Shown here: positions 44,982-54,654 of the stretch, piece after piece
Position numbering within the stretch: position 1 is the stretch's first letter
Layout of the letters: every line of letters starts with the position of its first letter
Source: Lachnospiraceae bacterium AC2031
GTDB lineage: Bacteria > Bacillota > Clostridia > Lachnospirales > Lachnospiraceae
DNA length: 64,000 nucleotides
Direction: 5' to 3'
Assembly (NCBI GenBank): GCA_000687975.1
Contig: JIAB01000001.1
Location: 186,001 to 250,000 of the forward strand
Program-made: the position numbers and the translations under genes
The notes under the pieces: generated by a model
Told to the model about the DNA's origin: nothing
The model's database searches: none
Seen by the model: the letters and a program-made list of their open reading frames with translations, nothing else

Positions 44982-45310
44982 CCAGCACCTCCTATTTCGA
45001 AGAACTGTTTGATATCTGGTGATCCCAGTTTATCATAGGAATCTTCTAAAATACTTGCCACAATACTCTTAGCCCCATCTCTGGTAGTTGAAAGACCTAA
45101 AACCTCAAGGTTCTGTTTTTTCTTTCTGTAGAAAGGTTGCAAGAGTTCGTTATAATCATATATTTCCATAATGCCAGCATCATAAAGAGGCATAGTAACA
45201 ACGAAAAGATTCTTTACTGGACGCTTCAGCTTGAGTTTCAATATAAGCCTGCGAACCTTCTTTTCGTTGATTGCTTCAGTATATAGATTGTCAGCAATAT
45301 GAAATCTCAT
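44978..45310 (-). CDS. Hypothetical protein, 110 residues
   Basis: A soluble basic protein with an RRLILKLKLKRPVKNLFVVTM core and no signal or membrane segment. ATG at 45310 is preferred over a TTG two codons upstream because TAGG lies at a suitable distance. Tight packing between the helical protein and DUF2953 (ATGA overlap) suggests it works with them. I do not recognise its family. Confidence 0.55.
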   Translation of the reverse strand: MRFHIADNLYTEAINEKKVRRLILKLKLKRPVKNLFVVTMPLYDAGIMEIYDYNELLQPFYRKKKQNLEVLGLSTTRDGAKSIVASILEDSYDKLGSPDIKQFFEIGGAG

Positions 45311-45336
45311 AAACAATACCTAAATAAATCTAGTAA

Positions 45337-46782
45337 TTAGTCTCTTGAATCATAGAGGATCAGATCATCTATAAGCTCCTTGCATGCAGTCATCTCTGCA
45401 ACATCTGAACAGCTGCTAAGAGCATACTCAAAATATTCCTTAATCTCCTGTTTTGTATTGAAGAATACAGGCATAAGAGACATAACCTTAGCCATAATAC
45501 TTCTTCTTTCGGATTTACCAAGATTACCAAAATGCTCTGTAAAATCCTGGATCAGAGAATTCTTTTCTTCATTGATGTATATTTCATCAGCCTCATCAAT
45601 AACTATACTAAGACCATTATCATCTAAGTCCATAAATAACGATGTAGAAGTAAGTCTATCAACCTTGATTAGACTATCAAAGTTTGTCTTCATTGATTCA
45701 TCATCGTACATCTCATAATATGTATTATAAAGATCATCCAGATTACTATTAATAGATGCCAAATTCTCATATGCATCTTCCTGAGCACCTTCAAGCTTAA
45801 CAAAGAGCTCATCAAAGCCTGCAGAAGCTTCATAAATATCTGTTGCTTTTACGATCTCAGATATAATCTCAGAAGCTGTATCATATCTTTCATCCAAGAA
45901 AGAAGAATCCTTCATTCCCTCTGTATAAAGAACAACTAAAATATCATTTATTACCTCTGTCATCATCATATAGTCAGAACAGATTGAGCTGATCTTATCA
46001 GCATTCTCGCTTATCTTGTCAGATAATTCCTCAACTTTTTCTTTATCAATAGCTTCATAATTCTGTTCACGAAGCTCCTTATAGAAACTGTAAAGAGATG
46101 AATATCTATCCTTTATTCCATCTGGTTCATCAAGAAGAGCCGCATCTCTGATAGATTCTATAAATCCATCAACAGATTTCTTCTCTCCACCTCTATAGAT
46201 CATGAGAGAATTAGAGATAATATCGAAAAAATGACTCTTTGTCATACGTACCGGAAGCTGAGCCACCAGATCCTGAATACGAGTATTTATGAGAAGTTTA
46301 TCATCTTCTGCAAATACAAAGCTGAACATAGCCTCTGCCAGTTCAGTAGCATCCACTTCTGAAAGTTCTTCATCTCTAAACTTTGGTTCTTTTCTGTTGA
46401 GGATATATTCATATATCTCATAAGCATCTACATAGAAAGTAAGTAGCTTCATATCAGCTGTAATCTTATCTCTGATGCTTGTAATATCTGCTATAAGCGA
46501 ATCCTCTGGATTCTTATCTACAAATACAGTTCTAAGTGAAAAACTGAGTGTATTTATATACTCTTCCATTTCATCACGAACCATCATCATGTCATCGTCA
46601 GGACTTTCAGTATCCAGAAGATCTGCAATTCTCTCATAGAGAGTAAAAAGGTTCATGGATAGTTTTATAGTTGAATAATTGTTAAATGCTGTTCCCAGCA
46701 GCTGCTGATATTTAAGAATATTCTCTTCTCTATCCTTATCAGCCTGTATATAAGTCATTAACTTCTTTCCAGTTGTCTTCAT
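45337..46782 (-). CDS. Large acidic helical protein, unknown function
   Basis: A 481-residue protein, almost wholly helical and acidic (many Asp, Glu, Ser and Ile), with no transmembrane segment and no catalytic motif that I can name. Examples of its texture are IADLLDTESPDDDMMMVRDE and EELSDKISENADKISSICSD. I chose ATG at 46782 (MKTTGKKLMTY): AGGAG stands 6 nt before it, and this start avoids overlap with the rhomboid-fold gene. It may be a scaffold for its membrane neighbours. Confidence 0.6.
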   Translation of the reverse strand: MKTTGKKLMTYIQADKDREENILKYQQLLGTAFNNYSTIKLSMNLFTLYERIADLLDTESPDDDMMMVRDEMEEYINTLSFSLRTVFVDKNPEDSLIADITSIRDKITADMKLLTFYVDAYEIYEYILNRKEPKFRDEELSEVDATELAEAMFSFVFAEDDKLLINTRIQDLVAQLPVRMTKSHFFDIISNSLMIYRGGEKKSVDGFIESIRDAALLDEPDGIKDRYSSLYSFYKELREQNYEAIDKEKVEELSDKISENADKISSICSDYMMMTEVINDILVVLYTEGMKDSSFLDERYDTASEIISEIVKATDIYEASAGFDELFVKLEGAQEDAYENLASINSNLDDLYNTYYEMYDDESMKTNFDSLIKVDRLTSTSLFMDLDDNGLSIVIDEADEIYINEEKNSLIQDFTEHFGNLGKSERRSIMAKVMSLMPVFFNTKQEIKEYFEYALSSCSDVAEMTACKELIDDLILYDSRD

Positions 46783-46790
46783 AATTTCTC

Positions 46791-47762
46791 CTACTGTATA
46801 TGTTGATGTGTGTATAAATGATTCGAACAATATTCATAGTTACCGTTACATTTAGAACAGAAACGGAATTCAATATTAGGGTTATCCTTTTCCGTAAGTC
46901 CACATACGGCGCATTTATGAATAGATATACTATCAGGGTTTCCAAAACCTGGGGGTATAATTCCGTTGGCATCTCTAAACTTTATTGTCCCATCAGGATT
47001 ATACTCAGCTTTTGAATGCTTGCTTCTCCTGCTTTTCTTAGCTTTTTCAAATTGCCTACGCCTCTTCAGTGTAGATGCATCTGGCACATAATCCTTTTTA
47101 TTCAGGAAGAAATAGATACCAAAATTAATCAGTGTAGCTAAAGCAATAAACTTTAGGAAATATGTTCCGCAGCATATGTAATATGCAATAAAGAGCAGAT
47201 CCACCACAGCCAGCCACTTCATCTTCACAGGTATTACAAAATACATTAATACTTCCTGCTCACCACCAACTACAGCAAAAGCAAGGAAAATACTCATAAA
47301 CATAAGTCTGGTAACACCCATAGCAGCATAAGTGTCATTATTAGAGATTAAATCCATTTGTATGTTTTTAGCAGCATTAGGGCTCCATACATATCTAAAA
47401 TATCCACTTAAAACAACCACAATGTTGGTAAGCAGCATTCCACCAAATACATATAGATTATACAGAAATTTTCCCCAGTAGTTTTCAAGAGCACGTCCTA
47501 GCGAAAAATAAAAGAATAGGTTTATAGGCAGGAATATTATCATTAAACCGCCAAGCTGATATGGATTAGTGAATATCCATGTAAAAAGTCTCCAATACTG
47601 ATGATCAAGAACCACCTTATGTGGAATTAGAAGTAAATTTAAGTAAAGCTGCGGAGCCGAATATCTTATCACATATCCTAGTATTGCACATGCCAGAATC
47701 ACCGAATAAAGATATGGTACAGCGTAATTATCGAGTTTCCTTATTATCTTGTTTGATTTCAT
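46791..47762 (-). CDS. Rhomboid-fold pseudoprotease with a C-terminal zinc-ribbon-like tail
   Basis: A 323-residue protein with about six transmembrane segments. The rhomboid pattern is visible at LDHQYWRLFTWIFTNPYQ, in the LGRALENYWG block, and in the later helices. The catalytic parts are missing: the GxSG serine position reads AAMGVT, and the expected histidine helix reads LATLINFG. The last 60 residues carry CAVC, CSKC and a closing C/H cluster (CSNHLYTHQH), typical of a metal-binding finger. A linker of 40 basic residues separates the two parts. It may act like derlins or iRhoms in binding membrane proteins. First gene of the block. Confidence 0.65.
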   Translation of the reverse strand: MKSNKIIRKLDNYAVPYLYSVILACAILGYVIRYSAPQLYLNLLLIPHKVVLDHQYWRLFTWIFTNPYQLGGLMIIFLPINLFFYFSLGRALENYWGKFLYNLYVFGGMLLTNIVVVLSGYFRYVWSPNAAKNIQMDLISNNDTYAAMGVTRLMFMSIFLAFAVVGGEQEVLMYFVIPVKMKWLAVVDLLFIAYYICCGTYFLKFIALATLINFGIYFFLNKKDYVPDASTLKRRRQFEKAKKSRRSKHSKAEYNPDGTIKFRDANGIIPPGFGNPDSISIHKCAVCGLTEKDNPNIEFRFCSKCNGNYEYCSNHLYTHQHIQ

Positions 47763-47896
47763 TTAGTCTATCTGATTTCCTTAAATATTTGCCTAAGCAT
47801 ACGAAGTAAATTATACGATAAAACCACCCGAAAATCAAATTATGACTTATGACAAAAAAACAGTCTTTATACAGTAATATTTATACAATCCAAAGA

Positions 47897-47925
47897 TTGA
47901 TAAAAAAAAGTATATCGATTATAAT
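47897..47925 (+). promoter_or_regulatory. Promoter of the activase-like gene
   Basis: TTGATA (47897-47902), 17-nt spacer, TATAAT (47920-47925). The predicted leader is about 40 nt. This is a strong match in the intergenic gap, which is divergent from the pseudo-rhomboid gene. Confidence 0.75.
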
Positions 47926-47972
47926 ATCTTTTGCTGTATTTACATATAAATATGATATAAGAGGTGAATGAA

Positions 47973-50900
47973 TTGAAGCATCTAGGTATTGATATCGGTT
48001 CTACTACAGTAAAGATTGCAATAATCGATGAGAACAACAAGATACTCTATTCTGAATATAAGAGGCATTTTGCAAAAATTAAGGAGACACTTCGTGAACT
48101 CCTGGAAAATGCCATCGACAAAATTGGCGATACTGAGGTAGCCGGTTGTATTACCGGTTCAGGTGGTCTCGCCCTTTCTAATGTTATAGATGTTCCATTT
48201 GAGCAGGAGGTTGTATGCGTATCTACTGCTCTTAAAACTTTTGCTCCTAAGACCGAAGTAGCTATCGAGCTGGGTGGTGAGGATGCAAAGATCATTTATT
48301 TTTCTAAACACGGAATCGAACAGAGAATGAACTCTGTCTGTGCAGGTGGTACAGGTTCATTTATCGATCAGATGGCTGCTCTTCTTATGACAGATGCATC
48401 TGGTCTTAATGAGCTTGCGAAGGATTATGATACGATCCATCCAATCGCTGCACGATGCGGTGTTTTTGCAAAAACTGATATTCAGCCTCTTATCAACGAA
48501 GGTGCTACAAAACCCAACCTCTCTGTTTCTATATTCCAGGCTGTTGTTAACCAGACAATATCAGGTCTTGCTTGTGGTAAACCTATTCGTGGTTATGTTG
48601 CATTTCTTGGTGGACCACTTCACTTCCTGGATCAGCTTCGCGCAAGATTTATTGATACTCTTAATCTTGACGAGGAACATGCAATAATCCCAGATAATTC
48701 ACATCTTTTCGCAGCTTCCGGTGCTGCTTTTCATGCTGACGATGCTCAGACTATTTGTCTTAAGGAACTTTCTGAGAAATTAACTCCAGACCTTAAGATT
48801 GAAGTTGAGGTTAACCGTATGGAGCCTCTATTCAAGACAAAGAAATCATATAAAGAATTTTCAGACAGAATGTCAGAGTATAAAGTTCGTCGTGGAGACC
48901 TTGCTACTTACGAAGGAAATGTATTCTTAGGTATTGACGCAGGTTCTACTACAACTAAGCTTGCCCTTATCGGTGAGGAAGGCGAATTACTTTATGACTT
49001 CTACAGCAACAATAATGGTAGTCCTGTCAATACAACTATAAAGGCAATGAAAGAAATTTATTCTCTTCTACCTGAAAAAGCAAAGATTGCAGGCAGCTGC
49101 TCTACTGGTTATGGTGAAGCTCTTCTAAAGTCAGCATTTGCCCTTGATTATGGCGAGGTTGAGACTATCGCTCACTATACTGCCGCTGCTTTCTTTGATC
49201 CAAAGGTAGATACCATCCTGGATATCGGTGGTCAGGATATGAAATGTATCAAGATCCGTGAAGGTGTTGTAGATAATGTTATGCTGAACGAATCCTGTTC
49301 TTCAGGATGTGGTTCCTTTATCGAGACATTTGCCAACTCTCTTGACTATAAGGTTCAGGACTTTGCAAAGATTGCTCTTTTCGCTAAGAGTCCTATCGAT
49401 CTTGGATCAAGATGTACTGTATTTATGAATTCAAAAGTTAAGCAGGCTCAGAAGGAAGGGGCTTCTGTTGAGGATATCTCAGCTGGTCTTGCTTACTCAG
49501 TAATAAAGAATGCTCTTCTCAAAGTTATCAAGCTTACGGATCCTAAACAGCTTGGTGAAAACATCGTTGTTCAGGGTGGTACCTTCTATAACGATGCAGT
49601 ACTGAGAGCATTTGAACTTGTATCTGGCGCAAAGGCAATCCGTCCTGATATCGCAGGTATCATGGGAGCCTTTGGTGCAGCTCTTATAGCCAGAGATAAT
49701 TACGAAGAAGGTTTTGAGTCTACAACTCTTCCTAGCAAGGATGTTGATGAACTGACATACGAAACTCAGATGGCTCGCTGCGGCGGTTGTACAAACAACT
49801 GTCTGCTTACCATCAATAAGTTTACTGGAAATCGCAAGTTTATCACAGGAAACCGTTGTGAAAAAGGTCTTGGACTTAAGAAGAATAAAGAAAATCTTCC
49901 AAACCTTTACGAATACAAATACAACCGAATCTTTGGATATGAACCTCTTCCACTTGATCAGGCTACTCGTGGAGAGATTGGTGTGCCTCGAGTTCTTAAC
50001 ATGTATGAGAACTATCCATTCTGGTACACATTCCTGACAGAACTTAAATATAGAGTTATTCTGTCACCAAAGTCATCAAAGAATATATATCAGATGGGGA
50101 TCGAATCTATTCCTAGTGATACAGAGTGTTACCCAGCTAAGATAAGTCACGGACATGTTATGTGGCTGGTAAAGCAAGGACTGAAGACAATCTTCTATCC
50201 TTGTATTCCTTACGAAATGAACGAAACGCCAGATGCTAATAACCACTATAACTGTCCTATCGTTACTTCATATTCTGAAAATATAAAGAACAATATGGAG
50301 GAACTTGAAACTGAACATATCACATATATCCGTCCTTTCCTTGCACTGGATAATAAACTGGCTCTTAAGGACCGTATGTTCAGAGAGTTCTCTAAATATA
50401 CAGATATTACAAAAGAAGAAATCAGCAACGCTATAGATAAGGCTTATGCTGAAGCTGAAAAGGTTAAGAAGGACGTTCGTAAGAAGGGTGAGGAAACACT
50501 TAAGTTCCTTGAAAAGAATCATAAAGTTGGTATCGTTCTTGCTGGTCGTCCATATCATATTGACCCTGAGATCAATCATGGTATTCCTGAGCTTATCAAC
50601 TCTTATGGAGTTGCAGTACTTTCAGAGGATTCAATCTCACACCTTAGTGATGTTGAAAGACCTCTTATCGTATCTGACCAGTGGATGTATCACAGCCGAC
50701 TTTACAAAGCAGCCAACTATGTTAAGACCAAGACTAATCTTGAACTTGTACAGCTCTTCTCCTTTGGTTGTGGTCTCGATGCAGTTACAACAGACTGTGT
50801 AAAGGATATACTTTCAAATTCTAATAAAATATACACAGTACTTAAGATTGATGAAGTATCGAATCTTGGTGCCGCACGTATACGTATTAGATCACTGCTT

Positions 50901-52187
50901 TCTGCTATGAAAGTTCGTGAGAAAAAACATTTTACTCCTATTGACTGTTCAACAGCACTTCATAGAGTTGAGTTCACTAAGGACATGCGTGATGATTACA
51001 CAGTACTATGTCCTCAGATGTCTCCAATTCACTTCAAGATGCTGCAGGCTGCTATGAAGCATTTCCATGTAAATTTCGTAATGCTTCCTGACGCAACAAA
51101 AACAACCATTGATGAAGGTCTTCGTTTCGTAAATAACGATGCTTGCTATCCTTCTATCATCGTAGTTGGTCAGCTTATGGAGGCTATACAATCAGGAAAG
51201 TATGATCTAGATAAACTGGCTGTTGCTATAACACAGACCGGTGGTGGTTGCCGCGCAACTAACTATATAGGTTTCATCAGACGAGCTCTTGATAAATCCG
51301 GATATGGTCACATTCCTGTAGTATCTATCAGTGCTCAAGGCCTTGAAAAAAACTCTGGTCTTAAGATAAACCTTAAGGGACTTAAGTGTGCTATGCATGC
51401 GGTTATGTACGGAGATCTCTTTATGCGTGTTGTATATAGAACCCGTCCATATGAAGCAGTTCCTGGTTCAGTAAATAAATTACACAAAAAATGGGAAAAA
51501 ATCTGTATCAGAGATATCCAGCGAGGATCTCACAACTTTAAGAGAATTGTTCGTGATATCGTTCGCGAGTTCGATAACATACCTCTGAATGATTCAGTAA
51601 GAAAACCAAGAGTTGGTATTGTAGGTGAGATACTTGTTAAGTTCCTGCCATCAGCTAATAACCACTTAGTAGATCTTCTTGAGGCAGAAGGAGCTGAAGC
51701 TGTTATGCCAGATCTTCTGGACTTCCTCTTCTACAGCGCTTACAACTCAAATTACAAATATGAATACTTAGGAAAGACTAAGAAGTCAGCAAAGATAAGC
51801 AACATGCTCATCAAGATGCTTGAACAAATGCGTAAACCAATGAGCAAGGCTCTTGAAGACAGCAACAGATTTGAACCTCCTACACCAATTGAGACCATAG
51901 CTTCTTACGCAAGACCTATTGTTTCTATTGGTAATGAAACTGGTGAGGGATGGTTCCTTACAGGAGAGATGGTTGAGCTCATCAAGGAAGGTGCTCCAAA
52001 CATCGTATGTTGTCAGCCATTTGCTTGTCTTCCTAACCATATTATCGGAAAAGGTGTTATCAAGAAGCTGCGTACTGTATATCCAGATGCTAATATTACA
52101 CCAATCGACTTTGACCCAGGTGCATCTGAAGTAAACCAAATCAACCGTATCAAGCTTATGCTTGCCGCAGCAAAAGAAAACATGTAA
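47973..52187 (+). CDS. Giant 2-hydroxyacyl-CoA dehydratase activase-like protein
   Basis: A 1404-residue protein. Two activase-type (BcrAD/BadFG/HgdC) ATPase domains occur in tandem: the first begins [10 protein letters not shown] (residues 5-14), the second [10 protein letters not shown] (320-329). Cluster-type cysteines lie in [11 protein letters not shown] and [12 protein letters not shown] third cysteine group, CGGCTNNC (602-609), starts the DUF2229 part, followed by a region resembling dehydratase component D. The activase uses ATP to inject electrons into a dehydratase; in such fused proteins the dehydratase-like part is built in, and the substrate is unknown. I chose TTG at 47973, because GAGGTG is the ribosome binding site and would otherwise contain the GTG start. 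It stands alone with its own promoter. Confidence 0.88.
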   Translation: MKHLGIDIGSTTVKIAIIDENNKILYSEYKRHFAKIKETLRELLENAIDKIGDTEVAGCITGSGGLALSNVIDVPFEQEVVCVSTALKTFAPKTEVAIELGGEDAKIIYFSKHGIEQRMNSVCAGGTGSFIDQMAALLMTDASGLNELAKDYDTIHPIAARCGVFAKTDIQPLINEGATKPNLSVSIFQAVVNQTISGLACGKPIRGYVAFLGGPLHFLDQLRARFIDTLNLDEEHAIIPDNSHLFAASGAAFHADDAQTICLKELSEKLTPDLKIEVEVNRMEPLFKTKKSYKEFSDRMSEYKVRRGDLATYEGNVFLGIDAGSTTTKLALIGEEGELLYDFYSNNNGSPVNTTIKAMKEIYSLLPEKAKIAGSCSTGYGEALLKSAFALDYGEVETIAHYTAAAFFDPKVDTILDIGGQDMKCIKIREGVVDNVMLNESCSSGCGSFIETFANSLDYKVQDFAKIALFAKSPIDLGSRCTVFMNSKVKQAQKEGASVEDISAGLAYSVIKNALLKVIKLTDPKQLGENIVVQGGTFYNDAVLRAFELVSGAKAIRPDIAGIMGAFGAALIARDNYEEGFESTTLPSKDVDELTYETQMARCGGCTNNCLLTINKFTGNRKFITGNRCEKGLGLKKNKENLPNLYEYKYNRIFGYEPLPLDQATRGEIGVPRVLNMYENYPFWYTFLTELKYRVILSPKSSKNIYQMGIESIPSDTECYPAKISHGHVMWLVKQGLKTIFYPCIPYEMNETPDANNHYNCPIVTSYSENIKNNMEELETEHITYIRPFLALDNKLALKDRMFREFSKYTDITKEEISNAIDKAYAEAEKVKKDVRKKGEETLKFLEKNHKVGIVLAGRPYHIDPEINHGIPELINSYGVAVLSEDSISHLSDVERPLIVSDQWMYHSRLYKAANYVKTKTNLELVQLFSFGCGLDAVTTDCVKDILSNSNKIYTVLKIDEVSNLGAARIRIRSLLSAMKVREKKHFTPIDCSTALHRVEFTKDMRDDYTVLCPQMSPIHFKMLQAAMKHFHVNFVMLPDATKTTIDEGLRFVNNDACYPSIIVVGQLMEAIQSGKYDLDKLAVAITQTGGGCRATNYIGFIRRALDKSGYGHIPVVSISAQGLEKNSGLKINLKGLKCAMHAVMYGDLFMRVVYRTRPYEAVPGSVNKLHKKWEKICIRDIQRGSHNFKRIVRDIVREFDNIPLNDSVRKPRVGIVGEILVKFLPSANNHLVDLLEAEGAEAVMPDLLDFLFYSAYNSNYKYEYLGKTKKSAKISNMLIKMLEQMRKPMSKALEDSNRFEPPTPIETIASYARPIVSIGNETGEGWFLTGEMVELIKEGAPNIVCCQPFACLPNHIIGKGVIKKLRTVYPDANITPIDFDPGASEVNQINRIKLMLAAAKENM

Positions 52188-52228
52188 GCAATTGCTTAAA
52201 TATATCTATAAAAGAATTAGGAATTAAA

Positions 52229-52651
52229 ATGATTAGATTTAGTGAAGATAGATTATCTATCGCAGAATATTTAGAGTTACGTCGTTCAGTTGGATGGCCA
52301 GTACTTACTGACAGACAGGCTGAGCTGGCAATCGTAAACTGCATGTATTGTATATCCGCCTATAATGACGACGGAAAGCTTATAGGAATGGGAAGAATCG
52401 TTGGTGACGGTGCTGTAGTATGCTACATCCAGGATCTTATCGTTCTTCCTGAATATCATGGTATGGGTATTGGTTCAGCGCTTATGATGCATCTTAAAAA
52501 CTATGTATCTTCTCTTACCACTACAGGAGAAAGAATCATGCTATGTCTTATGTGCAGAAAAGGACGCGAATCCTTCTATGAGAAAAATGGCTTCCTTGCC
52601 AGACCTACCGAAGACCTGGGACCAGGAATGATCCTGTACATCCAGAAATAA
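52229..52651 (+). CDS. GNAT-family N-acetyltransferase
   Basis: A 140-residue acetyltransferase. The acetyl-CoA motif A is LIVLPEYHGMGIGSALM (about 71-87, the G-x-G turn), and FYEKNGFLARPTEDLGPGM near the C-terminus is the usual GNAT end. The substrate cannot be predicted; proteins of this short type often acetylate small molecules or polyamines. It follows the activase-like gene by 41 nt and may be co-transcribed. Confidence 0.8.
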   Translation: MIRFSEDRLSIAEYLELRRSVGWPVLTDRQAELAIVNCMYCISAYNDDGKLIGMGRIVGDGAVVCYIQDLIVLPEYHGMGIGSALMMHLKNYVSSLTTTGERIMLCLMCRKGRESFYEKNGFLARPTEDLGPGMILYIQK

Positions 52652-52665
52652 TATAAACAAATAAT

Positions 52666-52698
52666 AAAACCCTTTGAGAAACTAACTCAAAGGGTTTT
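52666..52698. terminator. Bidirectional terminator between the GNAT gene and hisF
   Basis: A perfect 13-bp stem AAAACCCTTTGAG/CTCAAAGGGTTTT with a 7-nt loop, T-rich on both sides. It serves the converging GNAT (plus) and hisF (minus) transcripts. Confidence 0.92.
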
Positions 52699-52702
52699 GT
52701 TT

Positions 52703-53530
52703 TTATAAACGTACAGGAATAGATTTAGAATCCAGATAACGTTTTACTTCTTTTATCTCAAGTTCCTTAAAATGGAATAATGATGCAGCTAATGCGGCAT
52801 CAGCTTTGCCATCAACAAGAGCTTCTTCAAAATGTTCAACCGTACCTGCTCCTCCTGAAGCAATAACAGGGACATTTACATTTTCTGCTATAGTACGTGT
52901 AAGTTCAATATCATATCCAGCCTTAGTACCATCACAGTCCATACTGGTAAGAAGGATTTCACCAGCTCCAAGCTCAACAGCCTTAATAGCCCACTCCACA
53001 GCGTCAAGTCCCATATCTATACGACCACCGTGCTTATATACTGTCCAACCGTCCGCAGGAGTCCATTCATCATTTATCTTAATACTTTCACTATAGCTAA
53101 GTGAAGGATCAGCAGCCTTGCCTACACGACGTCTACGAGCGTCAATAGCAACAACAACACACTGACTTCCAAACTTATCAGCAGCCTCAGAAATAAGAGT
53201 AGGATTATCTATAGCAGCTGAATTAACTGCAATCTTATCAGCCCCCTCTCGAAGGATAGCTCTAAAATCCTCTACACTTCTAATTCCACCACCAACGGTA
53301 AATGGAATAAACACAGTTTCAGCAACTCGCCTTACCATATCTGTGACAATATTTCTTTTATCTGAAGAAGCTGTAATATCTAGAAATACAAGCTCATCAG
53401 CGCCGGCCTTATCATAAGCCTTTCCGCATTCAACTGGATCACCAGCATCTATTAGATCAACAAAGTTAACTCCCTTAACTACTCTACCGTCTTTAACATC
53501 AAGACAAGGGATAATTCTTTTAGTGTGCAT
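52703..53530 (-). CDS. hisF: Imidazole glycerol phosphate synthase cyclase subunit
   Basis: A 275-residue TIM barrel. [20 protein letters not shown] at the start holds the first catalytic aspartate (in CLDV); [10 protein letters not shown] and [13 protein letters not shown] hold the second (SMDCDG). It cyclises PRFAR with ammonia from HisH to make imidazole glycerol phosphate and AICAR in histidine synthesis. It has an insertion of about 20 residues near 150-170 relative to E. coli HisF. I chose ATG at 53530 after GGAGG; an earlier start is not supported. It follows hisH by 45 nt; no other his gene is near. Confidence 0.95.
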   Translation of the reverse strand: MHTKRIIPCLDVKDGRVVKGVNFVDLIDAGDPVECGKAYDKAGADELVFLDITASSDKRNIVTDMVRRVAETVFIPFTVGGGIRSVEDFRAILREGADKIAVNSAAIDNPTLISEAADKFGSQCVVVAIDARRRRVGKAADPSLSYSESIKINDEWTPADGWTVYKHGGRIDMGLDAVEWAIKAVELGAGEILLTSMDCDGTKAGYDIELTRTIAENVNVPVIASGGAGTVEHFEEALVDGKADAALAASLFHFKELEIKEVKRYLDSKSIPVRL

Positions 53531-53575
53531 ATCATTTCCTCCAAAAAGTGCAAGTGGGGCTATCCCCACTGCATC

Positions 53576-54202
53576 TTACATATTAATAAAATTGCGAAGT
53601 ATCTGCATTCCAACATCAGAGCTCTTCTCAGGATGGAACTGTGTAGCCATAACATTTCCTCGTTCCACAGCCGCATGAATGGTAACACCATACTCTGTAG
53701 TAGCAGCCACATCCTCAGCATTTTCTGCCTGCAGATAATAGGAATGAACAAAATATACATAAGGATTATCGCCGAGTCCTGCAAGAAGTTTGCTAGAAGG
53801 ATTAACCTTTATATTGTTCCAACCAATCTGTGGAACATTCTGACTTATCGTACTTCCATCACAAACATACTCAGTTGGAATGCGAGTAATCTTTCCTCCA
53901 AGTAATCCCAGTCCCTTAACACCAGGAGTTTCTTCACTGCTTTCAAAGAAAAGCTGAAGACCAAGACATATACCAAGAAATGGCTTTCCAGAATCAACAA
54001 ATTCATGAATTACTGATTCCAGGTTACGTTCTCTTAGTTTAGACATAGCATCACCGAAGGCTCCAACACCAGGAAGGATTGCTTTATCAGCAGAAAGGAT
54101 AGTTTCTCTATCACTTGTTATAACAACATCCTCTCCCAAGAACTGAAGTGCCTTCTCAACGCTTTTTATATTTCCAGCATCGTAATCAATTATTGCTATC
54201 AT
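53576..54202 (-). CDS. hisH: Imidazole glycerol phosphate synthase glutaminase subunit
   Basis: A 208-residue class I glutamine amidotransferase. The nucleophile is C79 in GICLGLQ, with H190 and E192 in FHPEK. The oxyanion-side LPGVGAFGDAM (43-53) is also present. It supplies ammonia to HisF. The first gene of the two-gene hisH-hisF unit. Confidence 0.95.
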   Translation of the reverse strand: MIAIIDYDAGNIKSVEKALQFLGEDVVITSDRETILSADKAILPGVGAFGDAMSKLRERNLESVIHEFVDSGKPFLGICLGLQLFFESSEETPGVKGLGLLGGKITRIPTEYVCDGSTISQNVPQIGWNNIKVNPSSKLLAGLGDNPYVYFVHSYYLQAENAEDVAATTEYGVTIHAAVERGNVMATQFHPEKSSDVGMQILRNFINM

Positions 54203-54302
54203 AAATACTTCCTCTTATAAAAATCACAATTAATGGCATTTGAATTATAACATAATCAAACACAGTAATCGATTATACTACAAGTGTATATAAAAAGACA
54301 AA

Positions 54303-54329
54303 CAGCTTTCACCTAATAAGTGAAAGCTG
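54303..54329 (-). terminator. Terminator after the DUF6465 gene
   Basis: A perfect 10-bp stem CAGCTTTCAC/GTGAAAGCTG with a 7-nt loop, followed on the minus strand by TTTGTCTTTTTATA. It lies shortly downstream of the small gene. Confidence 0.85.
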
Positions 54330-54347
54330 CATTGCTTCTAAAAATTA

Positions 54348-54566
54348 TTAAAAATCATTCTGCGTGTTAATTATAGGGAAGGATCCACTATCAATTCCAT
54401 TAAATACATAGTATACTCTGTCATCTTCAGGCTTGATATATATTTCCAGTTTCTTAAGGTCCGATGCTTTCTTTCCTGAATCCGTCCATATCTTCTTAGC
54501 CTGTGCTATGACTTCAGCCTGATCTATCTGTTCCCCATAAAACTCTACATAAACATTCTGCTTCAC
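54348..54566 (-). CDS. DUF6465-family small protein
   Basis: A 72-residue soluble protein, MKQNVYVEFYGEQID at the start and LEIYIKPEDDRVYYVFNG in the second half. The pattern fits the DUF6465 family, common in Clostridia, with no known role. It has an AGGAGGT ribosome binding site and its own terminator, so it forms a single-gene unit between hisH and the two-component system. Confidence 0.75.
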   Translation of the reverse strand: MKQNVYVEFYGEQIDQAEVIAQAKKIWTDSGKKASDLKKLEIYIKPEDDRVYYVFNGIDSGSFPIINTQNDF

Positions 54567-54654
54567 TTCTTATACCTCCTGCCAAGAATCATTCACACTG
54601 ATTTGCTATATAACCCACAAATCATTTTAAGTTTAACATATTCATCAGATGGTA

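Noticed and set aside
48394-48687. Frames inside the giant activase gene in other phases or on the opposite strand
   Set aside because: They lie within a gene with strong domain motifs and have no ribosome binding sites or recognisable proteins; the same applies to most opposite-strand frames in the window.
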